A stretch of DNA of 64,000 nucleotides from Limnohabitans kasalickyi (GTDB taxonomy: Bacteria; Pseudomonadota; Gammaproteobacteria; Burkholderiales; Burkholderiaceae_C): positions 62,001 through 126,000 of the forward strand of contig OZ248419.1 in assembly GCA_965234325.1 (NCBI GenBank), written 5' to 3'. The notes beneath the pieces are model-generated. The model was not told the DNA's origin. It searched no databases and was given only the letters and a program-made list of their open reading frames with translations. Positions within the stretch are counted from its first letter, which is position 1. Each line of letters begins with the position of its first letter. A program made the translations under genes and the position numbers. Below, piece by piece: positions 45,039-54,574 of this stretch.

Positions 45039-46382
45039 TTATTTGGCTACCCAAACTGCCGCGAAGAAGCCATCCGTGGCATGTATGTGGGGCCAAAGAC
45101 GCAAATACAAGCCGTCAGGTGTGCAAAGCTTGTCGGCATTGGCCACCTTCAGCTCGGTCAAGGTGTCCAGGGCCGACAAAGGCACGAAGTTAGGGTGCGC
45201 CGCGCTGAAGGCTTGGGCAATGGCCTCGTTCTCTTCAGGCAACACGCTGCACGTGGCATACACCAAGCGACCACCCGACTTCACCAAACGCGCAGCGCTG
45301 GCAAGAATCGCAGTCTGCTTCTCGGTCAACTCTTGCACCGCCTTGGGCGATTGACGCCACTTGAGATCGGGGTTGCGGCGCAATGTGCCTAAACCTGAGC
45401 AAGGGGCATCCACCAACACACGGTCGATCTTGCCGCTCAAGCGCTTGATGCGGTCATCGCGCTCATGCGCAATGGCTGAGGGATACACGTTCGAGAGCTT
45501 GCTGCGCGCCAAACGGGGCTTCAACGACTCCAAGCGGTGCGCCGAGGTGTCAAACGCGTACAACCGACCCGTGCTGCGCATGGATGCGCCCAAAGCCAAG
45601 GTTTTGCCACCCGCACCGGCACAAAAGTCGACCACCATCTCGCTGCGCTTGGCGTCAAGCAACAGGGCCAACAACTGCGAGCCTTCGTCTTGTACCTCAA
45701 TCGCGCCACGCGCAAAAGCGTCCAAGTTCGACAACGCCGGTTTGCCTTCAATCCGCAAACCCCAAGGCGAAAAAGGCGTGTCCACGGCCTTGATGCCGGC
45801 CAACTTCAACTCATGTTGCACATCGGCACGTTTGTCGGTGAAGGTGTTCACGCGCAAGTCCAGCGGCGCACCGCCGTTCAAACGCTCGACCAACGGCCAA
45901 AAGCCCTCGCCCACTTGGGCTTTGAGCGGCTCCACCAACCACTCGGGCATGTTGTGGCGATGGCGATCCATCAAATCAGTGGGGTTCACCGCTTCACAGG
46001 CTTCGAGCCAGGCGGCTTCTTGCTTGTTCAGGGCACTGATCAAAAAGTCGAGCGCTTGACTGCCGGGTTGTTGGTGACGCTTGGGTTGGTTGGACGCAGG
46101 CTGAGGCGCTGCATGCTCTTTCAAATGCTGGGCAAAACCCAAAATCGCCAAGCGGCGTTCTTTGGGACCCGAGCCTGAAGGGGCGAAATGGTCGAAGCGC
46201 AATTTGTTGCGCAACACGTTGTAGGTGGTTTCGGCTAAGGCCGCACGCTCACGCGGGCCGAAGGCGTAGGTCTTACGGTAATCACGAAAAAACTTAGAAA
46301 CCACCGCGTCAGCAGGGTGGTCAAACTTCAAAGTGAGGCGAACGAGCTCGGTACAAGCTTCAAGAAGGGCTTTTGGATGCAT
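45039..46382 (-). CDS. rsmB: 16S rRNA m5C methyltransferase, RsmB/Sun family
   Basis: 447 residues. An N-terminal NusB-like helical domain, then a SAM-dependent Rossmann domain with VVDFCAGAGGKTLALG, DAPCSGLGTLRRNPD and the catalytic Cys in YATCSVLPEEN. Methylates C967 of 16S rRNA in E. coli; this homologue shares that architecture. Its start codon is part of an inverted repeat shared with the divergent DUF1653 gene. Confidence 0.9.
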   Translation of the reverse strand: MHPKALLEACTELVRLTLKFDHPADAVVSKFFRDYRKTYAFGPRERAALAETTYNVLRNKLRFDHFAPSGSGPKERRLAILGFAQHLKEHAAPQPASNQPKRHQQPGSQALDFLISALNKQEAAWLEACEAVNPTDLMDRHRHNMPEWLVEPLKAQVGEGFWPLVERLNGGAPLDLRVNTFTDKRADVQHELKLAGIKAVDTPFSPWGLRIEGKPALSNLDAFARGAIEVQDEGSQLLALLLDAKRSEMVVDFCAGAGGKTLALGASMRSTGRLYAFDTSAHRLESLKPRLARSKLSNVYPSAIAHERDDRIKRLSGKIDRVLVDAPCSGLGTLRRNPDLKWRQSPKAVQELTEKQTAILASAARLVKSGGRLVYATCSVLPEENEAIAQAFSAAHPNFVPLSALDTLTELKVANADKLCTPDGLYLRLWPHIHATDGFFAAVWVAK

Positions 46383-46404
46383 AGGGTGTATTGTCCCACC
46401 CTAT
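46381..46404. repeat. Inverted repeat embedding two divergent start codons
   Basis: ATAGGGTG (46381-46388) and CACCCTAT (46397-46404) with an 8-base spacer. The rsmB ATG overlaps the left arm and the DUF1653 ATG starts in the right arm. Only 20 bases separate the two genes, so promoters must lie inside each other's coding sequence or elsewhere. Confidence 0.6.
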
Positions 46405-46645
46405 GAACGACCAAGACCTCACCCCACTCCAAGAAACCCCAACCGGCCTCTACCGCCACTACAAAGGCGGCCTCTACGAGGTGATTGGCACCGCCAGACA
46501 CAGCGAAACCCTAGAGGTGATGACGGTTTACCGTGCTCTCTACGGCGAACATGGCCTGTGGGTGCGCCCCGCCGCCATGTTCACCGAGCAAGTGACGATT
46601 GAAGGCGTGTTGCAACCACGCTTTCAAAAAACCGCCACCGCTTAG
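46403..46645 (+). CDS. DUF1653 domain protein
   Basis: 80 residues. The family core GLYRHYKGGLYEVIGTARHSET ... VYRALYGEHGLWVRP is complete, including the WVRP motif. A small all-beta cytosolic protein of unknown function, widespread in proteobacteria. Start ATG 46403 lies in the inverted repeat. Confidence 0.9.
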   Translation: MNDQDLTPLQETPTGLYRHYKGGLYEVIGTARHSETLEVMTVYRALYGEHGLWVRPAAMFTEQVTIEGVLQPRFQKTATA

Positions 46646-46651
46646 AAACGC

Positions 46652-47767
46652 TTAAGCAAACACCCCCGCGGTGTCTTGCATGTGCGCCGACACTTCGCCC
46701 AAGTGGTGCAAGGTGTCGCCAAAGGTCATTTCAAGTTGCGTGAGCTTCTTGAAATAGTGGCTGACGATGTACTCGTCGGTCACGCCAATGCCGCCGTGCA
46801 ACTGCACCGCTTGTTGGCCCACAAAACGCATGGACACGCCCAATTGGTATTTGGCGCGGCTCATGGCGCGACGACGCTCGGGCGCGGGGTCATTGAGCTT
46901 CAAGGTGGCGTAGTAGCTCATGGAGCGGGCCAGCTCGAGCTGCATCTTCATGTCAGCCAAACGATGGCGCAAAGCTTGAAAGCTGCTGATGGCCACACCA
47001 AACTGCTTGCGCATGTTCATGTAATCGACCGTGATGGCCACGGTTTTGTCCATCACGCCCACGGCTTCGGCGCACAAAGCAGCCACGCCGATGTCCACAG
47101 CATGCTCCAAGGCGGTTTGGCCATCGGCCGTCACCAGCTGCGCAGAAGCGTTGTTCAAATGCAGTTCTGCCGCACGGCTGCCGTCTTGCGACACATAGCC
47201 CTTGGCCGACACGCCAGCGGACGCGCGCGCCACGATGAACAACGCCAATTTGCCGTTGGCCACCGCAGGCACCAAATACGCATCGGCCATGTCACCTGCG
47301 GGCACCACGCTCTTGGCGCCCGTCAACGTCCAGCCCGTGCCGGCTTGCGTGGCTTGTGTTTTACAAGCTGCCAAGTTGTAGCGCCCTGCGCGCTCTTGCT
47401 GCGCCAGCACCACCAAAGCTTCGCCGGAGGCCACTTTGCCGCACCACTCGGCGTGCACGTCAGCAGGCGCATAACCCGTCAACACCGCGCCCGCAATCAG
47501 GGTGTGTGCCAGAGGTTCAAGCACGATGCCGCGCCCCAACTCCTCCATCACCACCATGCCCTCGACAGGACCCATGCCCAAACCGCCCAGCTCTTCAGAG
47601 ACATACAAGCCGCCCAAGCCCAGCTCGGTCAACTCGGTATAGGCCTCGCGCGAAAAGCCACCCGCAGCCACGATGCCACGGCGACGCTCAAAGTCGTAGC
47701 CCTTGTCCACCCATTTACGCACCGCATCGCGCAGTTGTTCTTGGTCGTCAGAAAAATTGAAATCCAT
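46652..47767 (-). CDS. Acyl-CoA dehydrogenase, small-subunit type (PimD-like)
   Basis: 371 residues with AAGGA upstream. Acyl-CoA dehydrogenase fold: helical N-domain (MDFNFSDDQEQLRDAVRKW), FAD block and a C-terminal GGIGVTDEYIVSHYFKKLT. The usual EGT catalytic Glu motif near the C-terminus reads FGDTLHHL. It follows the larger paralogue by 15 bases; together they resemble two-subunit enzymes such as pimeloyl-CoA dehydrogenase PimCD. Confidence 0.88.
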   Translation of the reverse strand: MDFNFSDDQEQLRDAVRKWVDKGYDFERRRGIVAAGGFSREAYTELTELGLGGLYVSEELGGLGMGPVEGMVVMEELGRGIVLEPLAHTLIAGAVLTGYAPADVHAEWCGKVASGEALVVLAQQERAGRYNLAACKTQATQAGTGWTLTGAKSVVPAGDMADAYLVPAVANGKLALFIVARASAGVSAKGYVSQDGSRAAELHLNNASAQLVTADGQTALEHAVDIGVAALCAEAVGVMDKTVAITVDYMNMRKQFGVAISSFQALRHRLADMKMQLELARSMSYYATLKLNDPAPERRRAMSRAKYQLGVSMRFVGQQAVQLHGGIGVTDEYIVSHYFKKLTQLEMTFGDTLHHLGEVSAHMQDTAGVFA

Positions 47768-47782
47768 GATGAATCCTTGTGT

Positions 47783-49003
47783 TTAGCCCAGCACCACTTG
47801 CGCCACGATGTTGCGTTGCACCTCGTTAGAGCCGCCGTAAATGGTGGTTTTACGCATATTGAAGTAGGTCGACGCCAAAGGCGCGCTGCCCATGTCGCCG
47901 TTGGGCCACAAGCTGCTGAGCGCTTGGTCGCCTTGGTAACCGGCTTGCATGGCTTCTTCGATGAAGGGCACGCTGGCAGGACCTGCAGCCAACATCATCA
48001 ACTCGCTGTAACGCTGCTGAATTTCGCTGCCCTTGATTTTGAGCAAGCCCGCGATGTCCAGCGACTGCTTGCCCGACTTCTCGGCCGACAACACACGCAG
48101 CACCAGCATTTCCAGCGCCACCACGTCCACCTCCAACTTGGCCACTTCGTCGCGGAAGCGTTGCGCTTCTGCACCACCCGTGGCGGGGTCGTACACGCCC
48201 TCGGCCTTGGCAATGCGCTTCAAACGCTCCAACTCGCGCTTGGCGCGGTTCACGTCGGCAATGTTGGTGCGCTCGTGCGCCAGCAAATGCTTGGCATACG
48301 TCCAACCCTTGTTCTCTTCGCCCACCAAGTTTTCGACGGGTACTTCGACGTTGTCGAACCACACCTCGTTCACCTCGCACTCGCCGTCGAGCAGCTTGAT
48401 GGGTCGTACGCTCACGCCGGGAGACTTCATGTCGATCAGCAAAAACGAAATGCCGGTCTGGGGCTTGCCCTCGTTGCTGGTGCGTACCAAGCAAAAAATC
48501 CACTCGCCAAACTGGCCCAAGGTGGTCCACGTTTTTTGGCCGTTCACGATGTACTTGTCACCCACGCGCTCGGCGCGGGTTGTGACCGAGGCCAGGTCAG
48601 AGCCCGAACCCGGCTCGCTGTAGCCTTGGCTCCACCACACATCGCCGCTGGCGATGCCAGGCAAGAAGCGCTGTTGTTGCTCGGCATTGCCAAACGCCAT
48701 GATCACAGGCGCCACCATCACGGGGCCAAACGGCACGATGCGCGGGGCACCGGCCAACGCGCACTCTTCTTCGAACAAATGCTTTTGCACCGCTGTCCAA
48801 CCGGGGCCGCCAAACTGCGTGGGCCAACCGTAGCCCAACCAGTTTTTAGCGCCCAAAATCTTGGCCCAACGCTGCATGTCTTCACGCGTCAGACGCAGCG
48901 CGTTGTGCACCTTGTGCGACAAATCTTTGGGCAAATTGGCGTGCACCCAAGCACGCACTTCTTGGCGAAAAGCCTCTTCTTCCGGGGTGAAGGCCAAATC
49001 CAT
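47783..49003 (-). CDS. Acyl-CoA dehydrogenase, large-subunit type (PimC-like)
   Basis: 406 residues from ATG 49003 (AAGGAA upstream). It carries the FAD-proximal GYSEPGSGSDLASVTTRA and the WTTLGQFGEWIFCLVRT block. The C-terminal IYGGSNEVQRN has Gly where most acyl-CoA dehydrogenases have the catalytic Glu of IYEGTNEIQR. First gene of the pair, cotranscribed with the small-subunit gene. Substrate unproven: pimeloyl-CoA, another dicarboxyl-CoA or a sterol side chain are possible. Confidence 0.88.
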   Translation of the reverse strand: MDLAFTPEEEAFRQEVRAWVHANLPKDLSHKVHNALRLTREDMQRWAKILGAKNWLGYGWPTQFGGPGWTAVQKHLFEEECALAGAPRIVPFGPVMVAPVIMAFGNAEQQQRFLPGIASGDVWWSQGYSEPGSGSDLASVTTRAERVGDKYIVNGQKTWTTLGQFGEWIFCLVRTSNEGKPQTGISFLLIDMKSPGVSVRPIKLLDGECEVNEVWFDNVEVPVENLVGEENKGWTYAKHLLAHERTNIADVNRAKRELERLKRIAKAEGVYDPATGGAEAQRFRDEVAKLEVDVVALEMLVLRVLSAEKSGKQSLDIAGLLKIKGSEIQQRYSELMMLAAGPASVPFIEEAMQAGYQGDQALSSLWPNGDMGSAPLASTYFNMRKTTIYGGSNEVQRNIVAQVVLG

Positions 49004-49110
49004 GACGGGTTCCTTTAGTTTGACGAATGCCATGTTTTAGCACGACCGTGCTCTTTTTCTTGTCCAGACCACGACAAACGAGGGCAAACCCTGATTGATA
49101 ATTTGCCCAC

Positions 49111-49701
49111 ATGAAAAATATCGTGATCTTGATTTCTGGCGCTGGCTCCAACATGGCCGCCATCGTGCGCACCGCAGCGGCGCAGAACTGGACTCAACAC
49201 CTCAACGCCCGTGTCAGCGCCATCATCAGCAACAAAGCGGACGCAGAAGGCTTGGTGTTTGCCAAAGAACACGGCATTGCCACCGTTGTGGTGGACCACA
49301 AAGCCTTCGCTGGCGAACCACAACCCCGCGAAGCCTTTGACGCTGCGCTGATGGCCGAAATCGACAAACACCAGCCCCACCTTTTGGTTCTGGCCGGATT
49401 CATGCGCATCCTCACCCCAGGCTTTGTGGCGCACTACGAGGGTAGGCTCATCAATATCCACCCCTCACTGTTGCCTGCCTTCACAGGTTTAAACACCCAC
49501 GCACGCGCCATCGAAGCCGGCTGTAAATTTGCGGGAGCTACCGTGCACCGCGTCACCGACCAGCTCGACCATGGCGACATACTGGCCCAAGCCGTAGTGC
49601 CCGTGCTGGGTGACGACACCGCAGACACACTGTCTGCGCGGGTGTTGACGCAGGAGCATTTGATTTATCCGAAGGCGGTAGCGGAGTTGTTAGCCCGTTA
49701 A
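49111..49701 (+). CDS. purN: Phosphoribosylglycinamide formyltransferase 1
   Basis: 196 residues. Transfers formyl from 10-formyl-THF to GAR, step three of purine synthesis. ILISGAGSNMAAIV at the N-terminus binds GAR; the active-site INIHPSLLPAF supplies Asn and His, and VTDQLDHGDILAQ supplies the Asp. Divergent from the acyl-CoA dehydrogenase pair. Confidence 0.97.
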   Translation: MKNIVILISGAGSNMAAIVRTAAAQNWTQHLNARVSAIISNKADAEGLVFAKEHGIATVVVDHKAFAGEPQPREAFDAALMAEIDKHQPHLLVLAGFMRILTPGFVAHYEGRLINIHPSLLPAFTGLNTHARAIEAGCKFAGATVHRVTDQLDHGDILAQAVVPVLGDDTADTLSARVLTQEHLIYPKAVAELLAR

Positions 49702-49834
49702 CAAAGGCCAAATGAAGAAACTCGCAGCTGAGAGGGATATGGCCAGCTGACGATTTTTGATACACCAGCATGAGGAAGCTGGCCATACCCCCTCGGCGGA
49801 GCAACAGCCCACAGGCCGGAGCGAACGCAAAAAA

Positions 49835-50392
49835 CTAAGCCATCAGCCGAGAACTCTTAGGCACATGCGCCATCAAAAACTCCATCTGGTCCGCCAAGAT
49901 ACGGCGGTTACGCAAGATGAAGTCCTCCCACAACGATGGCTCATAAGGCGTGTACAACAACGGCATGCGCGCTTGCTCGGGGGTGCGATTGCCCTTGCGG
50001 TGGTTGCACGATTTGCACGCCGTCACCACGTTCATCCACACATTGGGGCCGCCTTGGCCCACAGGGCGAATGTGTTCGCGGGTGAGTTCTGATTCGTGAA
50101 AGTGGTCGCCGCAATAAGCGCAGACGTTGCGGTCGCGGCTGAAGAGTTTGTCGTTGGTCAGGCCGGACTTCAAATCAAACGGGTTGATATTGGGCACGCC
50201 TTTGGTGCCGATGATGCTGTTGACCGTGATGATCGATTGCTCACCCGTGATGGCATTGGTGCCGCCATGAAACACCGCCACCTCGCCGCCAGATTCCCAG
50301 CGCACTTCGTCGGCCGCGTAGTGGAGGACCGCTTCTTCCAGCGATATCCACGACTGCGGCAGCCCTTGGGCAGACAGTTTCAAGACTTTCAC
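49835..50392 (-). CDS. HNH endonuclease family protein
   Basis: 185 residues from GTG 50392, with GGAGGTGAGG directly before it, the best ribosome-binding site in the neighbourhood. The HNH core CAYCGDHFHESELTREH ... WMNVVTACKSCNHRKGN has two zinc Cys pairs. The N-terminal 80 residues are a beta-rich accessory region. It is a single-copy domestic nuclease family common in Burkholderiales; no restriction or phage genes nearby. Confidence 0.85.
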   Translation of the reverse strand: MKVLKLSAQGLPQSWISLEEAVLHYAADEVRWESGGEVAVFHGGTNAITGEQSIITVNSIIGTKGVPNINPFDLKSGLTNDKLFSRDRNVCAYCGDHFHESELTREHIRPVGQGGPNVWMNVVTACKSCNHRKGNRTPEQARMPLLYTPYEPSLWEDFILRNRRILADQMEFLMAHVPKSSRLMA

Positions 50393-50502
50393 ACCTCACC
50401 TCCATTCGCTTGCAAAAACGACCGTTTGGGAATGCACATCTATCGCTGACAATATACCTTTATTGGGTGACAGTTTCATGTTCGTCGCCCCACACTCAAA
50501 TC

Positions 50503-51477
50503 ATGCAAATTTTTCGAGGCTTCCATCACCCGCAATTGGCCAAAGCCTGTGCTTTGACCATCGGTAACTTTGACGGCGTGCACCGTGGTCACCAAGCCAT
50601 GCTGGCCCTGCTCAACAGCGAAGCACGTCACCGCGGCGTGCCCAGTTGTGTGATGACGTTTGAGCCGCATCCACGCGACTTCTTTGCTTCAAAGCTGAGC
50701 CAACCCGACTTGGCACCTGCCCGCATCGCCACGCTGCGCGACAAGTTCAATGAGCTCAGCGCCTGCGGTGTTGATCAATGTGTGGTGCTGCCGTTCAACC
50801 ACGCCTTTGCCTCGCAACAGCCGCAAGCCTTCATCGAAGAGGTGTTGGTCAAAGGCTTGGGCGTGAAATACGTGCTGGTGGGGGACGACTTCCGCTTTGG
50901 GGCTAAACGCGCTGGCGATTACGCCATGCTCGATGCGGCAGGCAACGCGCAAGGCTTCGATGTAGCCCGTATGAACAGCTACGAAGTCCGCGGCCTGCGT
51001 GTGTCAAGTTCTGCCGTTCGCGAGGCCATGGACCTTGGTGCGATGCAAGAGGTGGCGCAGCTGCTGGGTCGCCCCTACGCCATCTCGGGCCATGTGGTGC
51101 ATGGCCGTAAGTTAGGCCGCGAACTCGACTGCCGCACGCTCAATTTACGCTTCACCCATTGGAAGCCAGCGGCTGGCGGCATCTTTGTGGTTCAAGTGCA
51201 CGGCTTGACCGACCAGCCCTTGGCAGGCGTAGCCAATTTGGGCATTCGCCCCTCGCTCGACGCATCCGATGTCAACGGTGGCCGCGTGCTGCTTGAAACC
51301 CATTGCCTCGACTGGCCCGCCCACCTAGGCGCTGAGGGGGGCTACGGTAAAATCATCCGTGTGGAACTGCTGCACAAATTACACGACGAGCTGAAGTACG
51401 ACGGTCTGGACGCCTTGATGCAAGGCATACACAAAGACTGCAACGACGCACGCGCTTGGCTCGCAGCCCGAATTTGA
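50503..51477 (+). CDS. ribF: Bifunctional riboflavin kinase/FAD synthetase
   Basis: 324 residues from ATG 50503. N-terminal FAD synthetase nucleotidyltransferase (ALTIGNFDGVHRGHQAML, VGDDFRFGAKRAGD, SSSAVREAM) and C-terminal riboflavin kinase (GHVVHGRKLGRELDCRT, ANLGIRPS). Head of the conserved ribF-ileS-lspA operon. The upstream 110 bases show no FMN riboswitch consensus that I can see. Confidence 0.97.
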   Translation: MQIFRGFHHPQLAKACALTIGNFDGVHRGHQAMLALLNSEARHRGVPSCVMTFEPHPRDFFASKLSQPDLAPARIATLRDKFNELSACGVDQCVVLPFNHAFASQQPQAFIEEVLVKGLGVKYVLVGDDFRFGAKRAGDYAMLDAAGNAQGFDVARMNSYEVRGLRVSSSAVREAMDLGAMQEVAQLLGRPYAISGHVVHGRKLGRELDCRTLNLRFTHWKPAAGGIFVVQVHGLTDQPLAGVANLGIRPSLDASDVNGGRVLLETHCLDWPAHLGAEGGYGKIIRVELLHKLHDELKYDGLDALMQGIHKDCNDARAWLAARI

Positions 51478-51604
51478 CGGGGCGTGCAGCCCCTTCCGCT
51501 GTACATTGCCCCGCACCTTTTTTTCCTCGTCCGCCCAGATGCCGCCCTTTAAACGCGGATCTCACAGACACCGCCCAGATTTAAGCCTCCGACCTGAGAT
51601 AGCC

Positions 51605-54517
51605 ATGACCGACAAAGCCACCCCAACGTCCACGGACTACCGCGCCACCCTCAACATGATGGACACCCCGTTCCCCATGCGTGGTGACTTACCCAAACGC
51701 GAACCCGCTTGGGCCAAGCAATGGAATGAGCAAGGCTTGTACAAAAAACTGCGCGTGGCTCGCCAAGGTGCACCGCTGTTTGTGCTGCACGACGGCCCGC
51801 CCTACGCCAACGGCAAGCTGCACATCGGCCACGCGCTGAACAAAGTGCTGAAGGACATGATCGTCAAGTCCAAGCAACTCGCTGGCTTTGACGCGCAATA
51901 CATCCCCGGCTGGGACTGCCACGGTTTGCCCATCGAGAACGCCATCGAAAAACTGCATGGCCGCAAACTCAGCCGCGACGACATGCAGGCCAAGAGCCGT
52001 GCATTCGCCACCGAGCAAATTGACCAACAACGCGAAGACTTCAAACGCTTGGGCGTCTTGGGTGACTGGGAGCGCCCCTACCGCACCATGGACCCCGCCA
52101 ACGAAGCCGGCCAACTGCGCGCCTTCAAACGCGTGATGGAACGCGGCTTTGTGTACCGTGGCTTGAAGCCCGTTTACTGGTGCTTTGACTGCGGCTCGTC
52201 ACTGGCCGAGTTTGAAATTGAATACGCCGACAAGAAGAGCGACACCTTGGACGTGGCCTTCTTGTGCGCCCAACCCGAAAAGTTGGCTGCTGCATTTGGT
52301 TTGCCCAAACTCGACAAGCCAGCGTTCGCAGTCATCTGGACCACCACCGCTTGGACCATCCCTGCCAACCAAGCGCTCAACATGAAGGCAGACATCACCT
52401 ACGCCTTGGTCGACACCGAGCGTGGTTTGTTGATGTGCGCGGCCTCGTTGGTTGAGAAATGTTTGGCGCGTTGGAAGCTTGAAGGCAAAGTGGTGGCCAC
52501 GGCTACGGGCGACAAGCTGGGCCTTATTGAATTCGACCACCCCTTGTCACATGTGGACGCAGGCTACCAACGCACAGCCCCCGTGTTCTTGGCCGACTAC
52601 GTGGGCGAAGGCGACGGCACAGGCATCGTGCACAGCGCACCTGCTTATGGCGTGGATGACTTCAACTCATGCATGGCTAACGGCATGAAGTACACCGACA
52701 TCTTGAACCCCGTGCAAGGCAACGGCGCCTACGCGGCAGATTTCCCGCTGTTCGGTGGACAGCACATTTGGAAAGCTGTACCGGTCATTCTGGAAGCCTT
52801 GCAAAACGCAGGCCGCTTGATGTCCACACAAACCATCACGCACAGCTACCCACATTGCTGGCGTCACAAAACGCCCGTCATCTACCGCGCTGCGGCGCAG
52901 TGGTTCATCCGCATGGATGCGTTTGACAGCACCACCGAAAAAACCACGGGCAAGTTCATCACCGACAAGTCGTCGCACTCATTGCGTGAACTGGCGTTGA
53001 ACGCGATTGATAAAACACACTTCTATCCAGAAAACGGCCGCGCACGTTTGCGCGACATGATTGCCAACCGCCCCGACTGGTGCATCTCGCGCCAACGCAG
53101 CTGGGGTGTGCCCGTGCCGTTCTTCTTGCACAAGGACAGCGGCGAGTTGCACCCACGCACCATGGCCATCATGGACCAAGCAGCCGACATCGTTGAGAAA
53201 GGCGGCATCGAAGCATGGAGCCGCGTGACAGTGGAAGACATCCTGAACCAGCCCGGCGACGACGCCCCCAGCTACACCAAGAGCACCGACATCTTGGAAG
53301 TGTGGTTCGACTCAGGCTCCACCTTCCAACACGTGCTGCGTGGCAGCCACAAAGATGCGTATAACTTTGGCGTGAACCACCGCGCGCCCTTCCACGCCTC
53401 GCCTGACAACTCAACCCCTGAAGCCGATTTGTATTTAGAAGGCCACGACCAACACCGTGGCTGGTTCCACAGCTCCTTGTTGCTCGGCTGCGCCTTGTAC
53501 GACCGCGCACCCTACAAAGGCCTGCTGACCCACGGCTTTGCCACCGACGGCCAAGGCCGCAAGATGAGCAAGAGCTTGGGCAACACGGTCGCGCCACAAG
53601 AAGTGAGCGACAAGATGGGCGCTGAAATCGTGCGCTTGTGGGTGGCATCGACCGACTACTCGGGCGACTTGAACATCGACGACAAAATCTTGGCCCGCGT
53701 GGTCGACGCGTACCGCCGCATCCGCAACACCCTGCGTTTCTTGCTCGCCAACGTGAGCGACTTTGATCCAGCGACAGACACCGTGGCGTTTGACGACTTG
53801 TTGGAAATCGACAAGGTCGCGCTGTCCCGCGCCGCCCAAGTGCAAGCCGACATTCGCGCGCACTTTGATGCGTATGAGTTCCACCCCGTCGTGTCTAAGT
53901 TGCAGCTGTATTGCTCGGAAGATTTGGGCGCGTTCTATTTGGACGTGCTCAAAGACCGCCTGTACACCACAGCACCTAAATCGCTCGCACGTCGCAGCGC
54001 ACAAACCGCTTTGCATCAAATCACCCACGCCATGCTGCGTTGGATGGCTCCGTTCCTCAGCTTCACCGCTGAAGAAGCGTGGACCACGTTTGGCAAGTCG
54101 GAATCCATTTTCTTGGAAACGTTCACCCACTTCGGCGAAGTCAATGCAGAGCTGATGCACAAGTGGCGCACCGTGCAACAGGTGCGCGAGTTGGCTAACA
54201 AAGAAATCGAAAATAAACGCACCGAAGGTTTGGTGGGGGCATCGCTGCAAGCCGAGTTGGTCATCCACTGCGATGGCGCAACCTATGACGCGCTGGCCTC
54301 GCTGGGCGAGGACTTGAAGTTTGTGTTCATCACCTCCAAGGTCGCACTCGTCAAAGGCGAAGGCTTGACGGTTGAAGTCAAAGCAAGCGTTGCTACCAAA
54401 TGCGAACGCTGCTGGCATTACAGCGACGACCTAGGTCACAACCCCGCTCACCCCACCCTGTGCGGCCGTTGCGGCAGCAACTTGCATGGCAGCGGTGAAG
54501 TGCGTCACTTCGCTTAA
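51605..54517 (+). CDS. ileS: Isoleucyl-tRNA synthetase
   Basis: 970 residues from ATG 51605. HIGH motif NGKLHIGHALNK, an editing domain, KMSKS in GRKMSKSLGN, and the C-terminal zinc finger CERCWHYSDDLGH ... CGRCGSNLHG. Charges tRNA-Ile. Bacterial eubacterial-type form. Followed 57 bases on by lspA. Confidence 0.98.
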   Translation: MTDKATPTSTDYRATLNMMDTPFPMRGDLPKREPAWAKQWNEQGLYKKLRVARQGAPLFVLHDGPPYANGKLHIGHALNKVLKDMIVKSKQLAGFDAQYIPGWDCHGLPIENAIEKLHGRKLSRDDMQAKSRAFATEQIDQQREDFKRLGVLGDWERPYRTMDPANEAGQLRAFKRVMERGFVYRGLKPVYWCFDCGSSLAEFEIEYADKKSDTLDVAFLCAQPEKLAAAFGLPKLDKPAFAVIWTTTAWTIPANQALNMKADITYALVDTERGLLMCAASLVEKCLARWKLEGKVVATATGDKLGLIEFDHPLSHVDAGYQRTAPVFLADYVGEGDGTGIVHSAPAYGVDDFNSCMANGMKYTDILNPVQGNGAYAADFPLFGGQHIWKAVPVILEALQNAGRLMSTQTITHSYPHCWRHKTPVIYRAAAQWFIRMDAFDSTTEKTTGKFITDKSSHSLRELALNAIDKTHFYPENGRARLRDMIANRPDWCISRQRSWGVPVPFFLHKDSGELHPRTMAIMDQAADIVEKGGIEAWSRVTVEDILNQPGDDAPSYTKSTDILEVWFDSGSTFQHVLRGSHKDAYNFGVNHRAPFHASPDNSTPEADLYLEGHDQHRGWFHSSLLLGCALYDRAPYKGLLTHGFATDGQGRKMSKSLGNTVAPQEVSDKMGAEIVRLWVASTDYSGDLNIDDKILARVVDAYRRIRNTLRFLLANVSDFDPATDTVAFDDLLEIDKVALSRAAQVQADIRAHFDAYEFHPVVSKLQLYCSEDLGAFYLDVLKDRLYTTAPKSLARRSAQTALHQITHAMLRWMAPFLSFTAEEAWTTFGKSESIFLETFTHFGEVNAELMHKWRTVQQVRELANKEIENKRTEGLVGASLQAELVIHCDGATYDALASLGEDLKFVFITSKVALVKGEGLTVEVKASVATKCERCWHYSDDLGHNPAHPTLCGRCGSNLHGSGEVRHFA

Positions 54518-54574
54518 ACCTTGGTGCTTCAACACTGACGCCTTCACCCTGAACTCCACACCTCAAAGGCCCCT

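Noticed and set aside
46676..49018. 780-codon plus-strand frame across the acyl-CoA dehydrogenase pair
   Set aside because: His/Gln/Arg-rich antisense shadow; both minus-strand genes have clear families and ribosome-binding sites.
50393..50502. FMN riboswitch before ribF
   Set aside because: Only 110 bases of leader, with no recognisable RFN-element segments.
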